Positions 1 through 7,344 of a DNA stretch of 64,000 bases are shown here, one piece after another. Location: NCBI RefSeq assembly GCF_030053895.1, contig NZ_CP125781.1:2790001-2854000 (forward strand), written 5' to 3'. Within the stretch, counting starts at the first letter, position 1. Each line of letters opens with the position of its first letter. The stretch comes from Trabulsiella odontotermitis. GTDB taxonomy: Bacteria; Pseudomonadota; Gammaproteobacteria; Enterobacterales; Enterobacteriaceae. The notes beneath the pieces were generated by a model. The model did no database searches and was not told where the DNA came from. It was given only the letters and a program-made list of their open reading frames with translations. The position numbers and the translations under genes were made by a program.

Positions 1-79
1 GTTTTTCGATAGCCGTATCCCGCGTACCGATGGCGCGCATGTTTTTGCTGCGGGTGGCTTTATCGTGAACGTCCGCCAC
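1..79 (-). CDS. vsr: Very short patch repair endonuclease Vsr (5' end only)
   Basis: Only the first 26 codons are in the window; the gene runs off the left edge. Read on the minus strand from a GTG at 79, the product begins ADVHDKATRSKNMRAIGTRD, which is the conserved N-terminus of Vsr. Vsr nicks DNA 5' of the T in T:G mismatches produced when 5-methylcytosine at Dcm sites deaminates. The start lies inside the end of dcm, overlapping it by 20 bp in another frame, as in E. coli, so the two are probably translated from one transcript. Function rests on the N-terminal match and the partnership with dcm. Confidence 0.9.
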   Translation of the reverse strand, partial: MADVHDKATRSKNMRAIGTRDTAIEK

Positions 80-1493
80 GTTTTGCCTCTTTTTCCCGCA
101 GTGCCACGGCCTGCAAAATGCGCGACTCCAGCATTTTCGCCACCGCCGCGAAAGCCGGCACCACCACCGAATTACCAAACTGCCGGTAAGCCTGGGTGTC
201 CGATACCGGAATGCGGAACTGATATCCCTGCGGCGATTCAAAACCCATCAGGCGGGCGCATTCACGTGGCGTCAGACGACGCGGGCGGCGCTGCTGATTT
301 TGCGGATCATCAAAATACTGTTCGCCGAGCGGTTTATCCCAACCGCGATCCACCAGGATTTCGGCGCCATCTTTGTAGTAACGGGCAGACAGCGTTCGCG
401 CCACGCTGTGTGGATTGGTGGGGTCAACCATGCCGAAACCAAACCCGTTGCCGCGCGCCTGATGCTTTTTCGCGTAGCGATAGAGGTATTTCCACAGCAC
501 GGGCGTCAGAATGAATTTGGCGTCGACCGTTGGCTCAAGCAATTCACCAAAGGTCGGACGGCGCGACGGATAAAACGCGGGGATATCGCGCAGAGTGAAC
601 CCCTGCTGCAGATGTAAATCGCGACGAAAACCAACCAGCACGATGCGCTCCCGGTGCTGCGGTAAGAAGTGCTGCCCGTCGATAATCTTCGGATCGTCCG
701 GCCCCATCTCGGCAGCATCCGCGACGTCATAACCGAGCTCATCAAGCGTCTGCATGATAATGCGGAAAGTTTTGCCTTTATCATGGCTCTTCAGGTTCTT
801 GACGTTTTCCAGCACGAAGATCGCCGGTCTGCGGGCGTCAATAATGCGCACCACATCGAAAAATAATGTTCCCTGCGTATCACAGGCAAACCCGTGGGCA
901 CGCCCGAGGGCGTTTTTCTTCGAGACACCCGCCAGCGAAAACGGCTGACAGGGAAAACCGGCCAGCAACACATCATGTTCGGGAATGACCGCGCGGATAT
1001 GCTCTGCGGCAGCAACATCAGTGATGTCCGGGCGATGGCTGAGGGTGACATCGCGGATGTCTTCATTAAATTGATGCTGAACGGGGTCGCAGTACCAGTT
1101 CGCTTTGTAAGTGCGAACCGCGTGTTTGTTCCATTCGCTGGTGAAAATGCACTGGCCGCCGATGGCTTCAAACCCGTTGCGAATGCCGCCAATGCCAGCG
1201 AAGAGATCGACAAAGCGGAACGCGTAATGCGGATGGTGCTGCGGCGGTTTTGGCAGCAGTGCGGAGAGCCGTGTGCATTCAGTTTCACTCAGCCGCTTGT
1301 CCGCCCGCGCCATCTCCACCACGCGTTTGAGGATCGCGGGACTCCAGTGCTGTTCCCCCACCGCATTAAGCTGCGCAACCAGGGTTTTGACATCATAAAT
1401 GCTCATCAACCGGGTCAGGAGCGCATTGGGATCCACCGCGTTCGCTTCAGCGGTTGGCGATGTCGGGACGTTGAACGAGATGTTTTCCTGCAT
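60..1493 (-). CDS. dcm: DNA (cytosine-5-)-methyltransferase Dcm
   Basis: Encodes a 477-residue C5-cytosine methyltransferase that in the family modifies the inner cytosine of CCWGG. Visible motifs: motif I FAGIGG near residues 98-103 (S-adenosylmethionine binding), motif IV GFPCQPFS with catalytic Cys at about 182, motif VI ENV, motif VIII QHRERIVLVG and the C-terminal RQFGNSVVVP of motif X. I chose the ATG at 1493 because MQENIS matches the E. coli Dcm N-terminus and the length (E. coli 472) fits; the frame stays open upstream to 1670 but that extension has no homology I recognise. The 3' end overlaps vsr by 20 bp. Confidence 0.96.
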   Translation of the reverse strand: MQENISFNVPTSPTAEANAVDPNALLTRLMSIYDVKTLVAQLNAVGEQHWSPAILKRVVEMARADKRLSETECTRLSALLPKPPQHHPHYAFRFVDLFAGIGGIRNGFEAIGGQCIFTSEWNKHAVRTYKANWYCDPVQHQFNEDIRDVTLSHRPDITDVAAAEHIRAVIPEHDVLLAGFPCQPFSLAGVSKKNALGRAHGFACDTQGTLFFDVVRIIDARRPAIFVLENVKNLKSHDKGKTFRIIMQTLDELGYDVADAAEMGPDDPKIIDGQHFLPQHRERIVLVGFRRDLHLQQGFTLRDIPAFYPSRRPTFGELLEPTVDAKFILTPVLWKYLYRYAKKHQARGNGFGFGMVDPTNPHSVARTLSARYYKDGAEILVDRGWDKPLGEQYFDDPQNQQRRPRRLTPRECARLMGFESPQGYQFRIPVSDTQAYRQFGNSVVVPAFAAVAKMLESRILQAVALREKEAKRGGRSR

Positions 1494-1570
1494 GGGCGTA
1501 ACCGGACAAGACAAAGTTGGACAGAGAGTATCACAAAAATGCGCGACCAGTCGCCGCGCCGGACGTGTTG

Positions 1571-1840
1571 CTACTCTTCGGTTTGTTGCGGACGGGTAAC
1601 CCAGGCAATGTAGCCGAGAATAACCCCGACAAGACTCAGCATCATGAAGCCCAGCAGCGCCCCCAGCCATTTTCCGACGGTAGATCCCAGTTCGCCATCA
1701 AGCGTCGCGCCGGGAAAGGCATGTACCTGGCTTATCACCCAAAAATAACGCGCCATCGCCCAGACAAAATAGCCGCAGAAGGCATAGAAAACCCACAATG
1801 CCAGTTTGCCGCCAGGGCCGCGTTTTACTCGTTCTTCCAT
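1571..1840 (-). CDS. Small inner-membrane protein, probable DrpB/YedR-type division protein
   Basis: An 89-residue protein with two hydrophobic segments, roughly residues 13-36 and 52-80, separated by a short polar loop, and charged ends (MEERVKRG at the N-terminus, TRPQQTEE at the C-terminus). This predicts a two-pass inner-membrane protein. It lies upstream of dcm on the same strand and next to an ompS-type porin, the position of yedR (drpB, a suppressor-type cell-division protein) in E. coli. The family call is by position and size, not by a motif I can verify. It could instead be an unrelated small membrane protein. Confidence 0.55.
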   Translation of the reverse strand: MEERVKRGPGGKLALWVFYAFCGYFVWAMARYFWVISQVHAFPGATLDGELGSTVGKWLGALLGFMMLSLVGVILGYIAWVTRPQQTEE

Positions 1841-2097
1841 ATTGGGTTCTCACCTCTTGTCCTGTCGATGATGTTCTACGTGATAACGTGTCCGCAATTG
1901 TGATTGTCGTCACAGTATAGCGGGTAATTCGGGAGGCGATAGTATTTTGCCAGTGGCTTTGCAGGTCGGTAAGCGTGCCAGGCCTCTCGTTTCTGCCTTC
2001 CATTTATTATTTTGGTGTATTTATTTGCGTTATTAATAGCCCATCCAAATAATTAAATCATCCGGTTGCGGACTTTTATTTTTACATATTTCGTGTC

Positions 2098-2194
2098 ATT
2101 ATCTCTTCGTTATTAGCCTTAGTTGTTTTACACTGCCCTCGTTATAACTTCCTGATTAATACTTTACCCAACCTCCCCGTTGGGTATTTTTTTT
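2098..2194 (+). ncRNA. rseX: Candidate small RNA at the rseX position
   Basis: A roughly 95-nt unit ends in a textbook Rho-independent terminator (8-bp stem, eight Ts) but contains no ORF. In E. coli the porin-regulating small RNA RseX, about 91 nt, lies between yedR and the porin gene yedS; here the same position between the small membrane protein and the porin is occupied. A TACATATT-like -10 is visible near 2083-2090. The 5' end is estimated from length only; I did not confirm sequence identity to RseX. Confidence 0.42.
2165..2194 (+). terminator. Orphan Rho-independent terminator
   Basis: Perfect 8-bp arms TACCCAAC / GTTGGGTA around a CTCCCC loop, followed by eight Ts. No plus-strand protein gene precedes it, so it most likely ends a small RNA. 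Confidence 0.85.
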
Positions 2195-2460
2195 GCCCGG
2201 TTTCCACACATAATAGCAATCGATTATTCATGAGTTTCTATAACGCCATTCAATTCATTAAAAATCAACAAGATAAATAAATCTCATTTAAACATTCATT
2301 ATATTTATATCGCTCCATTTAGAAACATTTTGCAATATTACAAATAATTTAATTACATTTTTCCCTTAAATTAAAATGAACTATATGGCTAGTATTCCCC
2401 CTGTAATCCATGACGGCATTACAAATATTCACGTCAATTATAATCCGAAGGGAATATATA

Positions 2461-3639
2461 ATGAAAAGAAAAGTTCTGGCAATTATTGTGCCTGCCTTAT
2501 TAATGGCTGGCGCTGCAAATGCGGCTGAGATGTATAATAAAGACGGCAATAAAGTTGACCTGTACGGCAAAGTGGATGCGCGCCATACGTTTTCCGATAA
2601 CACGGGTGACGACGGTGATGAAACTTACGTCCAGATCGGTTTTAAAGGTGAAACCCAGATTACCGACCAGCTTACCGGCTATGGCCAGTGGGAATACAAA
2701 ACCTACGCCAATGACACCGAAGATGCCGGTGACACATCCTTTAACCGCCTGGCGTTCGCGGGCCTGAAGTTCGGCAATTACGGCTCTTTTGATTATGGCC
2801 GTAACTATGGCGCGGTGTACGACATTGAAAGCTGGACCGATATGTTGCCTGTCTTCGGTGGCGATTCCTACACCTGGACTGACAACTTCATGGTTGGCCG
2901 CGCCAACGGTGTGGCAACCTACCGCAACGCAGACTTCTTCGGTCTGGTCGATGGCCTGAACTTCGCGCTGCAGTACCAGGGCAATAACGAAGGTTCCAAT
3001 GCTAGTGAAGATCAGGAAGGCACCAAGAACCGTGGCGGTTCAGAAGCTCGTTACGATAACGGCGACGGCTACGCGCTGTCCACCACTTATAACTTTGACT
3101 TTGGTCTGAGCCTGGGTGCGGCATACTCCGCTTCAGACCGTACCAATGATCAGGTAAATGCGGGCAGGGCTAATTCCTACTATGGCAGCAAAAACGCTGG
3201 CGGCGAAAACGCTGAAGTCTGGACGTTTGGCGCGAAGTATGACGCGAACGACATCTATCTGGCGATGATGTATGCCGAAACCCGCAACATGACGCCGTAC
3301 GGTGATGCTGAAACCGGTGGTATTGCCAATAAAACGCAGAACTTTGAAGCGGTTGCGCAGTACCAGTTCGACTTCGGTCTGCGTCCGTCACTGGCGTGGG
3401 TCTACTCGAAAGGGAAAGATCTCGGCGGCAACGACTACAACACAGGTAATGGCTACGACTATGTAGACCAGGATCTGGTGAACTACATTGAAGTCGGTGC
3501 GTACTACAACTTCAACAAAAACTTCACTGCCTACGTTGATTACAAAATCAACCTGCTGGATGAAGATGATAACTTCTATTCCGACAACGGCATCTCCACT
3601 GATGACGTCGTCGGCGTAGGCATGGTTTATCAGTTCTGA
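2461..3639 (+). CDS. ompS: OmpC/OmpS-family outer-membrane porin
   Basis: A 392-residue general porin. A 21-residue signal peptide (MKRKVLAIIV... ending AANA) precedes mature AEMYNKDGNKVDLYGK, the standard first strand of the OmpC/OmpF/NmpC group. The sequence ends in Phe (VGMVYQF), as needed for BamA recognition. RNYGAVYDIESWTDMLPVFGGD corresponds to the constriction loop L3. I placed the start at 2461, after an AAGGGAA Shine-Dalgarno; an upstream ATG at 2410 would only add a non-signal extension. It occupies the yedS position (a pseudogene in E. coli K-12) and is intact here. A strong terminator follows at once. The exact paralog name (ompS1, nmpC or yedS) is uncertain. Confidence 0.85.
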   Translation: MKRKVLAIIVPALLMAGAANAAEMYNKDGNKVDLYGKVDARHTFSDNTGDDGDETYVQIGFKGETQITDQLTGYGQWEYKTYANDTEDAGDTSFNRLAFAGLKFGNYGSFDYGRNYGAVYDIESWTDMLPVFGGDSYTWTDNFMVGRANGVATYRNADFFGLVDGLNFALQYQGNNEGSNASEDQEGTKNRGGSEARYDNGDGYALSTTYNFDFGLSLGAAYSASDRTNDQVNAGRANSYYGSKNAGGENAEVWTFGAKYDANDIYLAMMYAETRNMTPYGDAETGGIANKTQNFEAVAQYQFDFGLRPSLAWVYSKGKDLGGNDYNTGNGYDYVDQDLVNYIEVGAYYNFNKNFTAYVDYKINLLDEDDNFYSDNGISTDDVVGVGMVYQF

Positions 3640-3648
3640 TGTTAAAAA

Positions 3649-3679
3649 ACCGGGGAAGCCACTTCCCCGGTCTTGTTTT
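3649..3679 (+). terminator. Rho-independent terminator of the porin gene
   Basis: Perfect 10-bp stem ACCGGGGAAG / CTTCCCCGGT with a 3-nt loop and a T-rich tail, 10 bp after the porin stop codon. Confidence 0.88.
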
Positions 3680-3893
3680 AGCCCGAAGACGTGATGCGTC
3701 ACCGGGACCACCATTGAGGCCCGAACCCAGTTACATAACTATGAATAATGGCTAAGCTTTTCCACTTATTAACTAACAGAACACAAACCGCTTTATTCAT
3801 TTTCCTGCTATTCATTACCATTTAAATCATTTCCTTTCTCTCTCTCCTGTGACCATGATTTTTGGCTGAGAAACATCTTTCTGGGGATCTAAC

Positions 3894-4901
3894 ATGAATA
3901 AAAGAAACAGGATATTGGCCTGGACGCTGGCTTTTTCCACCTTCGGCGGAGTAAGCCTTCCGGCACTTGCGGAAGGGAATATTAGTATTGCGCAGCAATT
4001 TGGTATCGGTTATTTAATTCTTGATGTGGTACGTGACCAGCATCTTATCGAAAAAGAGGGGAAAAAAGAGGGGCTGGATATCAAGGTTGAGTGGCGCACC
4101 ATTTCCGGGGCAACCGGGATGAATGAAGCGCTGCTTTCTGGCGCACTGGACGTTGCGTCAGCAGGCGTTCCCCCTTTACTGACATTATGGGATCGCACCA
4201 AAGGTCAGCAAAATGTGAAAGCCATCGCCTCGCTGGGTTCGATGCCCAATTATTTATTGAGTAATAACCCGGCGGTAAAAAGTATTAAAGATCTGACCGA
4301 AAAAGACAGAATTGCCGTTCCGGCAGCCGGGGTCGGTTTTCAGTCCCGGACATTACAAATCGAGACGGCGAAATTATATGGCGACAAAGACTTCAAGCGC
4401 TTCGATAATATTAGTGTCAGCTTACCGCACCCGGATGCCAGTGCAGCATTAATTGCCGGTGGTTCGGAAATTACTACCCATTTTTCCAGCCCACCGTTTC
4501 AGTATCAGGCCCTTGAACACAGTAATGTGCATAAAGTGCTCAGCTCCTATGATGTGCTGGGTGGACAGGCGACTTTTAATGTTCTCTATACCACGCAGAA
4601 ATTCCATGATGAAAACCCGAAAACCTATAAAGCGTTTTATCGCGCACTTAGCGAAGCCACGAATATCATAAACCGTGACAAAAATGCGGCGGCCGAAACG
4701 TATATCCGCGTCGAGAAATCACGACTGCCCTTACCGCTGGTACAAAAAATTGTCAACGATCCGGAAATCAGCTTTACGATTTCCCCTGAGCGTACCGGCG
4801 TATATGCGGAAAAACTCCATGAGCTTGGCGTACTGAAAAATAAAGCTGACTCCTGGAAGGATTATTTCTTTAACGAAGCATGGGAAAACCCAGGCAGTTA
4901 A
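3894..4901 (+). CDS. Periplasmic substrate-binding protein, taurine/sulfonate/nitrate type
   Basis: A 335-residue SsuA/TauA-like binding protein. A Sec signal peptide covers about residues 1-26 (ends LPALA). The mature part has the family features: a YLILDVVRD helix after strand 1, and GATGMNEALLSGALDVASAGVPP, the glycine-rich ligand-site loop that reports loss of flux in this family. It heads a three-gene ABC operon: the ATPase starts 21 bp later. Natural ligands in the family include taurine, alkanesulfonates, nitrate, aromatic sulfonates and thiamine precursors; nothing in the sequence decides between them, and no desulfonating monooxygenase or other enzyme lies beside it. Confidence 0.85.
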   Translation: MNKRNRILAWTLAFSTFGGVSLPALAEGNISIAQQFGIGYLILDVVRDQHLIEKEGKKEGLDIKVEWRTISGATGMNEALLSGALDVASAGVPPLLTLWDRTKGQQNVKAIASLGSMPNYLLSNNPAVKSIKDLTEKDRIAVPAAGVGFQSRTLQIETAKLYGDKDFKRFDNISVSLPHPDASAALIAGGSEITTHFSSPPFQYQALEHSNVHKVLSSYDVLGGQATFNVLYTTQKFHDENPKTYKAFYRALSEATNIINRDKNAAAETYIRVEKSRLPLPLVQKIVNDPEISFTISPERTGVYAEKLHELGVLKNKADSWKDYFFNEAWENPGS

Positions 4902-4922
4902 ACCGTAATACCGGAGGCTCAG

Positions 4923-5765
4923 ATGGTCACTCAGCACCCCGACGGCCCGCTGCTGCAGGTCCGTAATGTCGATATTGAATACCGTACTCGTGAACGGCAA
5001 GTGCGCGCGACGCATGATGTCAGTTTTGAGGTCTGGCCGGGTGACCGCTTTATTCTGCTTGGGCCGTCAGGCTGCGGGAAATCGAGTCTGTTGAAAGCCA
5101 CTGGCGGTTTTCTCACCCCACGCAGTGGTCAAATTTCACTTGCAGGTACGACGGTTAGTGCTCCCGGCCCGGAACGGATGATGGTATTCCAGGAGTTCGA
5201 TCAATTACCGCCATGGAAAACGGTGCTGGAAAACGTCATGTTTCCGTTGCTGGCCAGCCGGAAAGCCAGTCGTTCACAGGCAAAAGAGGCGGCGCTGCAT
5301 TTCCTTCACAAAGTGGGTCTGGCGGATTTTGCCGATGTCATGCCCCATATGCTCTCCGGTGGAATGAAGCAACGTGTCGCCATCGCGCGTGCGCTGGCAA
5401 TGAAACCACGCATCCTGCTGATGGACGAACCTTTTGCGGCGCTGGATGCGCTGACCCGACGGACAATGCAGGAGGAGCTGCTTGCTCTCTGGGAAGAAGA
5501 GCACTTTACCCTGCTGTTCGTCACTCACTCAATTGAAGAGGCACTGGTGGTAGGCAACCGTATCCTGGTGCTCTCACCGCACCCAGGACGTGTCAGGGCA
5601 GAACTTAATTGCCATCAGTTCACACTGAATGATTTTGGCAGCGAGGCGTTCCAGCACGCCGCTCGTCATATTCACCATCTGTTATTCCCGACTCTCGGGA
5701 ATACCCCGTCTCATTCATCCGGCGAGGAGCCAGATTATGTCCCGGTTACCGTACATTCGTCCTGA
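4923..5765 (+). CDS. ABC transporter ATPase, TauB/SsuB type
   Basis: A 280-residue ATP-binding subunit. Walker A GPSGCGKS is at residues 47-54, the Q-loop Gln at about 90, signature LSGGMKQR at 144-151, Walker B ILLMDEP at 164-170, and a switch His follows in LFVTHSIEEAL. It energises uptake by the upstream binding protein and downstream permease. Its end overlaps the permease start by 29 bp, indicating translational coupling. The start ATG follows GGAGGCTCAG directly after the binding-protein gene. Confidence 0.92.
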   Translation: MVTQHPDGPLLQVRNVDIEYRTRERQVRATHDVSFEVWPGDRFILLGPSGCGKSSLLKATGGFLTPRSGQISLAGTTVSAPGPERMMVFQEFDQLPPWKTVLENVMFPLLASRKASRSQAKEAALHFLHKVGLADFADVMPHMLSGGMKQRVAIARALAMKPRILLMDEPFAALDALTRRTMQEELLALWEEEHFTLLFVTHSIEEALVVGNRILVLSPHPGRVRAELNCHQFTLNDFGSEAFQHAARHIHHLLFPTLGNTPSHSSGEEPDYVPVTVHSS

Positions 5766-6603
5766 ATTCGAACACGAATTACCGCCACTGCGAAATCTGC
5801 CGGTGGAAACACCGCTGCCCTTAAGTCAGCGCTTGTGGAATCAGACATGGCTGCGCAAGTGTCTGATTGTGGCCCTGGTACTGGTGCTCTGGGAGATAGC
5901 CGCACGGATGCAGCAAAACGACCTGATGTTACCTGGCGTACTTCAGACGCTGCAGGCGTTCAGCGAAGACATGCGCAATGGTGAACTGCCTGAAAAAATC
6001 ATCAATTCACTCAGCACACTATTGAAAGGATATCTGGCAGGCAGCGCGCTGGCATTGATTGCCAGCGCACTGGCAGTAACCACACAGTTTGGCCGCGATC
6101 TGCTCAGCACAATAACCGCTATGCTGAATCCACTACCTGCCATTGCTTTGCTACCACTGGCTCTGCTGTGGTTTGGGTTGGGGAATGCCAGCCTGATATT
6201 TGTACTGATTCATTCCGTGATGTGGCCAGTCTCGCTGAATACCTGGTCTGGCTTTAGCAGTGTGCCAGAAACGCTACGCATGGCGGGACGCAACTACGGC
6301 CTCAGCGGACCTCGCTATGTCATCCTGATCCTCATTCCGGCATCGTTACCCGCCATCCTTTCCGGTCTCAAGATCGGTTGGGCTTTTGCCTGGAGAACGC
6401 TGATCGCTGCTGAACTGGTATTTGGCGCATCCAGCGGCGAGGGAGGCCTGGGCTGGTATATATTCCAGAATCGCAATGAGTTGTTCACTGACCGGGTATT
6501 TGCCGGACTGTTAACCGTCATCGTGATCGGCCTGTTGGCCGAAGGCGTGATATTCGCCAGTCTGGAAAAGATCACTGTGAAGCGCTGGGGAATGCAGCGG
6601 TAA
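5737..6603 (+). CDS. ABC transporter permease, TauC/SsuC type
   Basis: A 288-residue inner-membrane permease of the BPD_transp_1 family with about six hydrophobic segments, starting with LVALVLVLWEIAARM. The EAA-like coupling loop is visible as TLRMAGRNYGLSGPRYVILILIPAS-type sequence around residues 180-205, the site that docks with the ATPase. I chose the ATG at 5737 (preceded by GAGGAGCC) over in-frame upstream starts that would embed it deeper in the ATPase gene. It is the last gene of the operon; 50 bp later the next gene converges from the other strand. Confidence 0.88.
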   Translation: MSRLPYIRPEFEHELPPLRNLPVETPLPLSQRLWNQTWLRKCLIVALVLVLWEIAARMQQNDLMLPGVLQTLQAFSEDMRNGELPEKIINSLSTLLKGYLAGSALALIASALAVTTQFGRDLLSTITAMLNPLPAIALLPLALLWFGLGNASLIFVLIHSVMWPVSLNTWSGFSSVPETLRMAGRNYGLSGPRYVILILIPASLPAILSGLKIGWAFAWRTLIAAELVFGASSGEGGLGWYIFQNRNELFTDRVFAGLLTVIVIGLLAEGVIFASLEKITVKRWGMQR

Positions 6604-6652
6604 TTCTGTCTCCTCCAGTGGAGGCAACATTCTGGTTTAACGGTTCTGGGAA

Positions 6653-6853
6653 TTACGGGAGGTCATCACGAGTAAGGCCGATATCCTTCAGTTGTTCATC
6701 GCTCAACTTTTTTAGCGCAAGGTGTGATTTCCGGCGTAATTGTACTCTTTGAAGATATTTGATAATGCAAAGGGAAAAGGAGATAGTATTCGATATTGTT
6801 TTATATAATAAATATTTAATAAAACAATAACCGCGCTTTCTTTTGCAGTCCAT
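6653..6853 (-). CDS. DUF1127-type small protein
   Basis: A 66-residue basic protein whose C-terminal part, LKKLSDEQLKDIGLTRDDL, is the DUF1127 (YjiS-like) signature. DUF1127 proteins in alpha-proteobacteria bind RNA and affect phosphate, carbon and sRNA turnover; in enterobacteria the role is unclear. The N-terminal 25 residues are untypical and AT-rich, so the real start may be one of the internal codons. It follows, on the same strand, a small helix-rich ORF, with a hairpin between them. Confidence 0.6.
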   Translation of the reverse strand: MDCKRKRGYCFIKYLLYKTISNTISFSLCIIKYLQRVQLRRKSHLALKKLSDEQLKDIGLTRDDLP

Positions 6854-6876
6854 TTTAGATGCCTGTTAATCAATTT

Positions 6877-6913
6877 AAAATAAACTGACAATATTTATTG
6901 TATTGTCAGTTTA
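6877..6913 (-). terminator. Hairpin between two small minus-strand genes
   Basis: Perfect 12-bp inverted repeat TAAACTGACAAT / ATTGTCAGTTTA with a 9-nt loop. Read on the minus strand it is followed by TTTTAAATTG, so it probably terminates the transcript of the 6949-7206 gene. Confidence 0.6.
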
Positions 6914-6948
6914 AATATCGAGCTCATATGGAATACAAATTTTTAAAG

Positions 6949-7206
6949 TTATTTTTCTTTTTCAATCAATCTGTGTGATGCAGTAGAATCTAAGTCCAGA
7001 GCATATATTTTCTTTAACTCTGCGATACAGGCCAGACTTGTTTCACCAAATGCACACTTACCCTCAAACGCGTGAAGGACTATCCCTTCAACCAGATCCC
7101 CTAAGCTAATGTCGTGATACTCCGCCAGACCTTTTAGTACCTTCAGGATACGTTTTTCTATACGGAATCCCGTTTGCACCCGTTCGATGTTGAGCGAATC
7201 AGTCAT
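6949..7206 (-). CDS. Small protein with a possible ribbon-helix-helix-like N-terminus
   Basis: An 85-residue protein I do not recognise. Its first half (VQTGFRIEKRILKVLKGLAEYHDISLGDLVEGIVLHAF) has the strand-helix-helix rhythm of ribbon-helix-helix or CopG-like proteins; the second half is helical and ends IEKEK. Immediately upstream, at 7232-7249, is a perfect inverted repeat that could be its own operator. No toxin partner is obvious: the next gene in the same direction is the DUF1127 protein after a hairpin. Function unknown. Confidence 0.6.
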   Translation of the reverse strand: MTDSLNIERVQTGFRIEKRILKVLKGLAEYHDISLGDLVEGIVLHAFEGKCAFGETSLACIAELKKIYALDLDSTASHRLIEKEK

Positions 7207-7231
7207 GTGTTGTTCCCGCCTTGTTGTGATC

Positions 7232-7249
7232 TTGGTAACTTGTTACCAA
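7232..7249. promoter_or_regulatory. Perfect inverted repeat upstream of the 85-residue gene
   Basis: Arms TTGGTAAC / GTTACCAA separated by two bases, 26 bp upstream of the start codon at 7206. Size and place suit an autoregulatory operator for the small DNA-binding-like product. Inference only. Confidence 0.5.
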
Positions 7250-7290
7250 TGTAATTTCAATTTTCAGCGATGTCAAGGCAAAGACGGGGC

Positions 7291-7322
7291 AAAAAAAAAC
7301 GGCTCTCTGTAAAGAGAGCCGT
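7291..7322 (-). terminator. Rho-independent terminator of katG
   Basis: On the minus strand a 9-bp stem ACGGCTCTC / GAGAGCCGT is followed by at least eight Ts, 22 bp after the katG stop codon. Confidence 0.9.
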
Positions 7323-7344
7323 CATGCCATGCGGGAATTGTGAA

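Larger units (their letters stand above)
1841..2460. other. AT-rich intergenic region upstream of the porin
   Basis: This 620-bp stretch has no convincing protein gene. It contains a strong plus-strand terminator at 2165-2194 with no CDS ahead of it, suggesting a small RNA. It also holds about 260 bp of very AT-rich DNA directly before the porin. Related enterobacterial ompS genes have long, AT-rich, H-NS-silenced control regions; that this one behaves likewise is inference. Confidence 0.6.
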
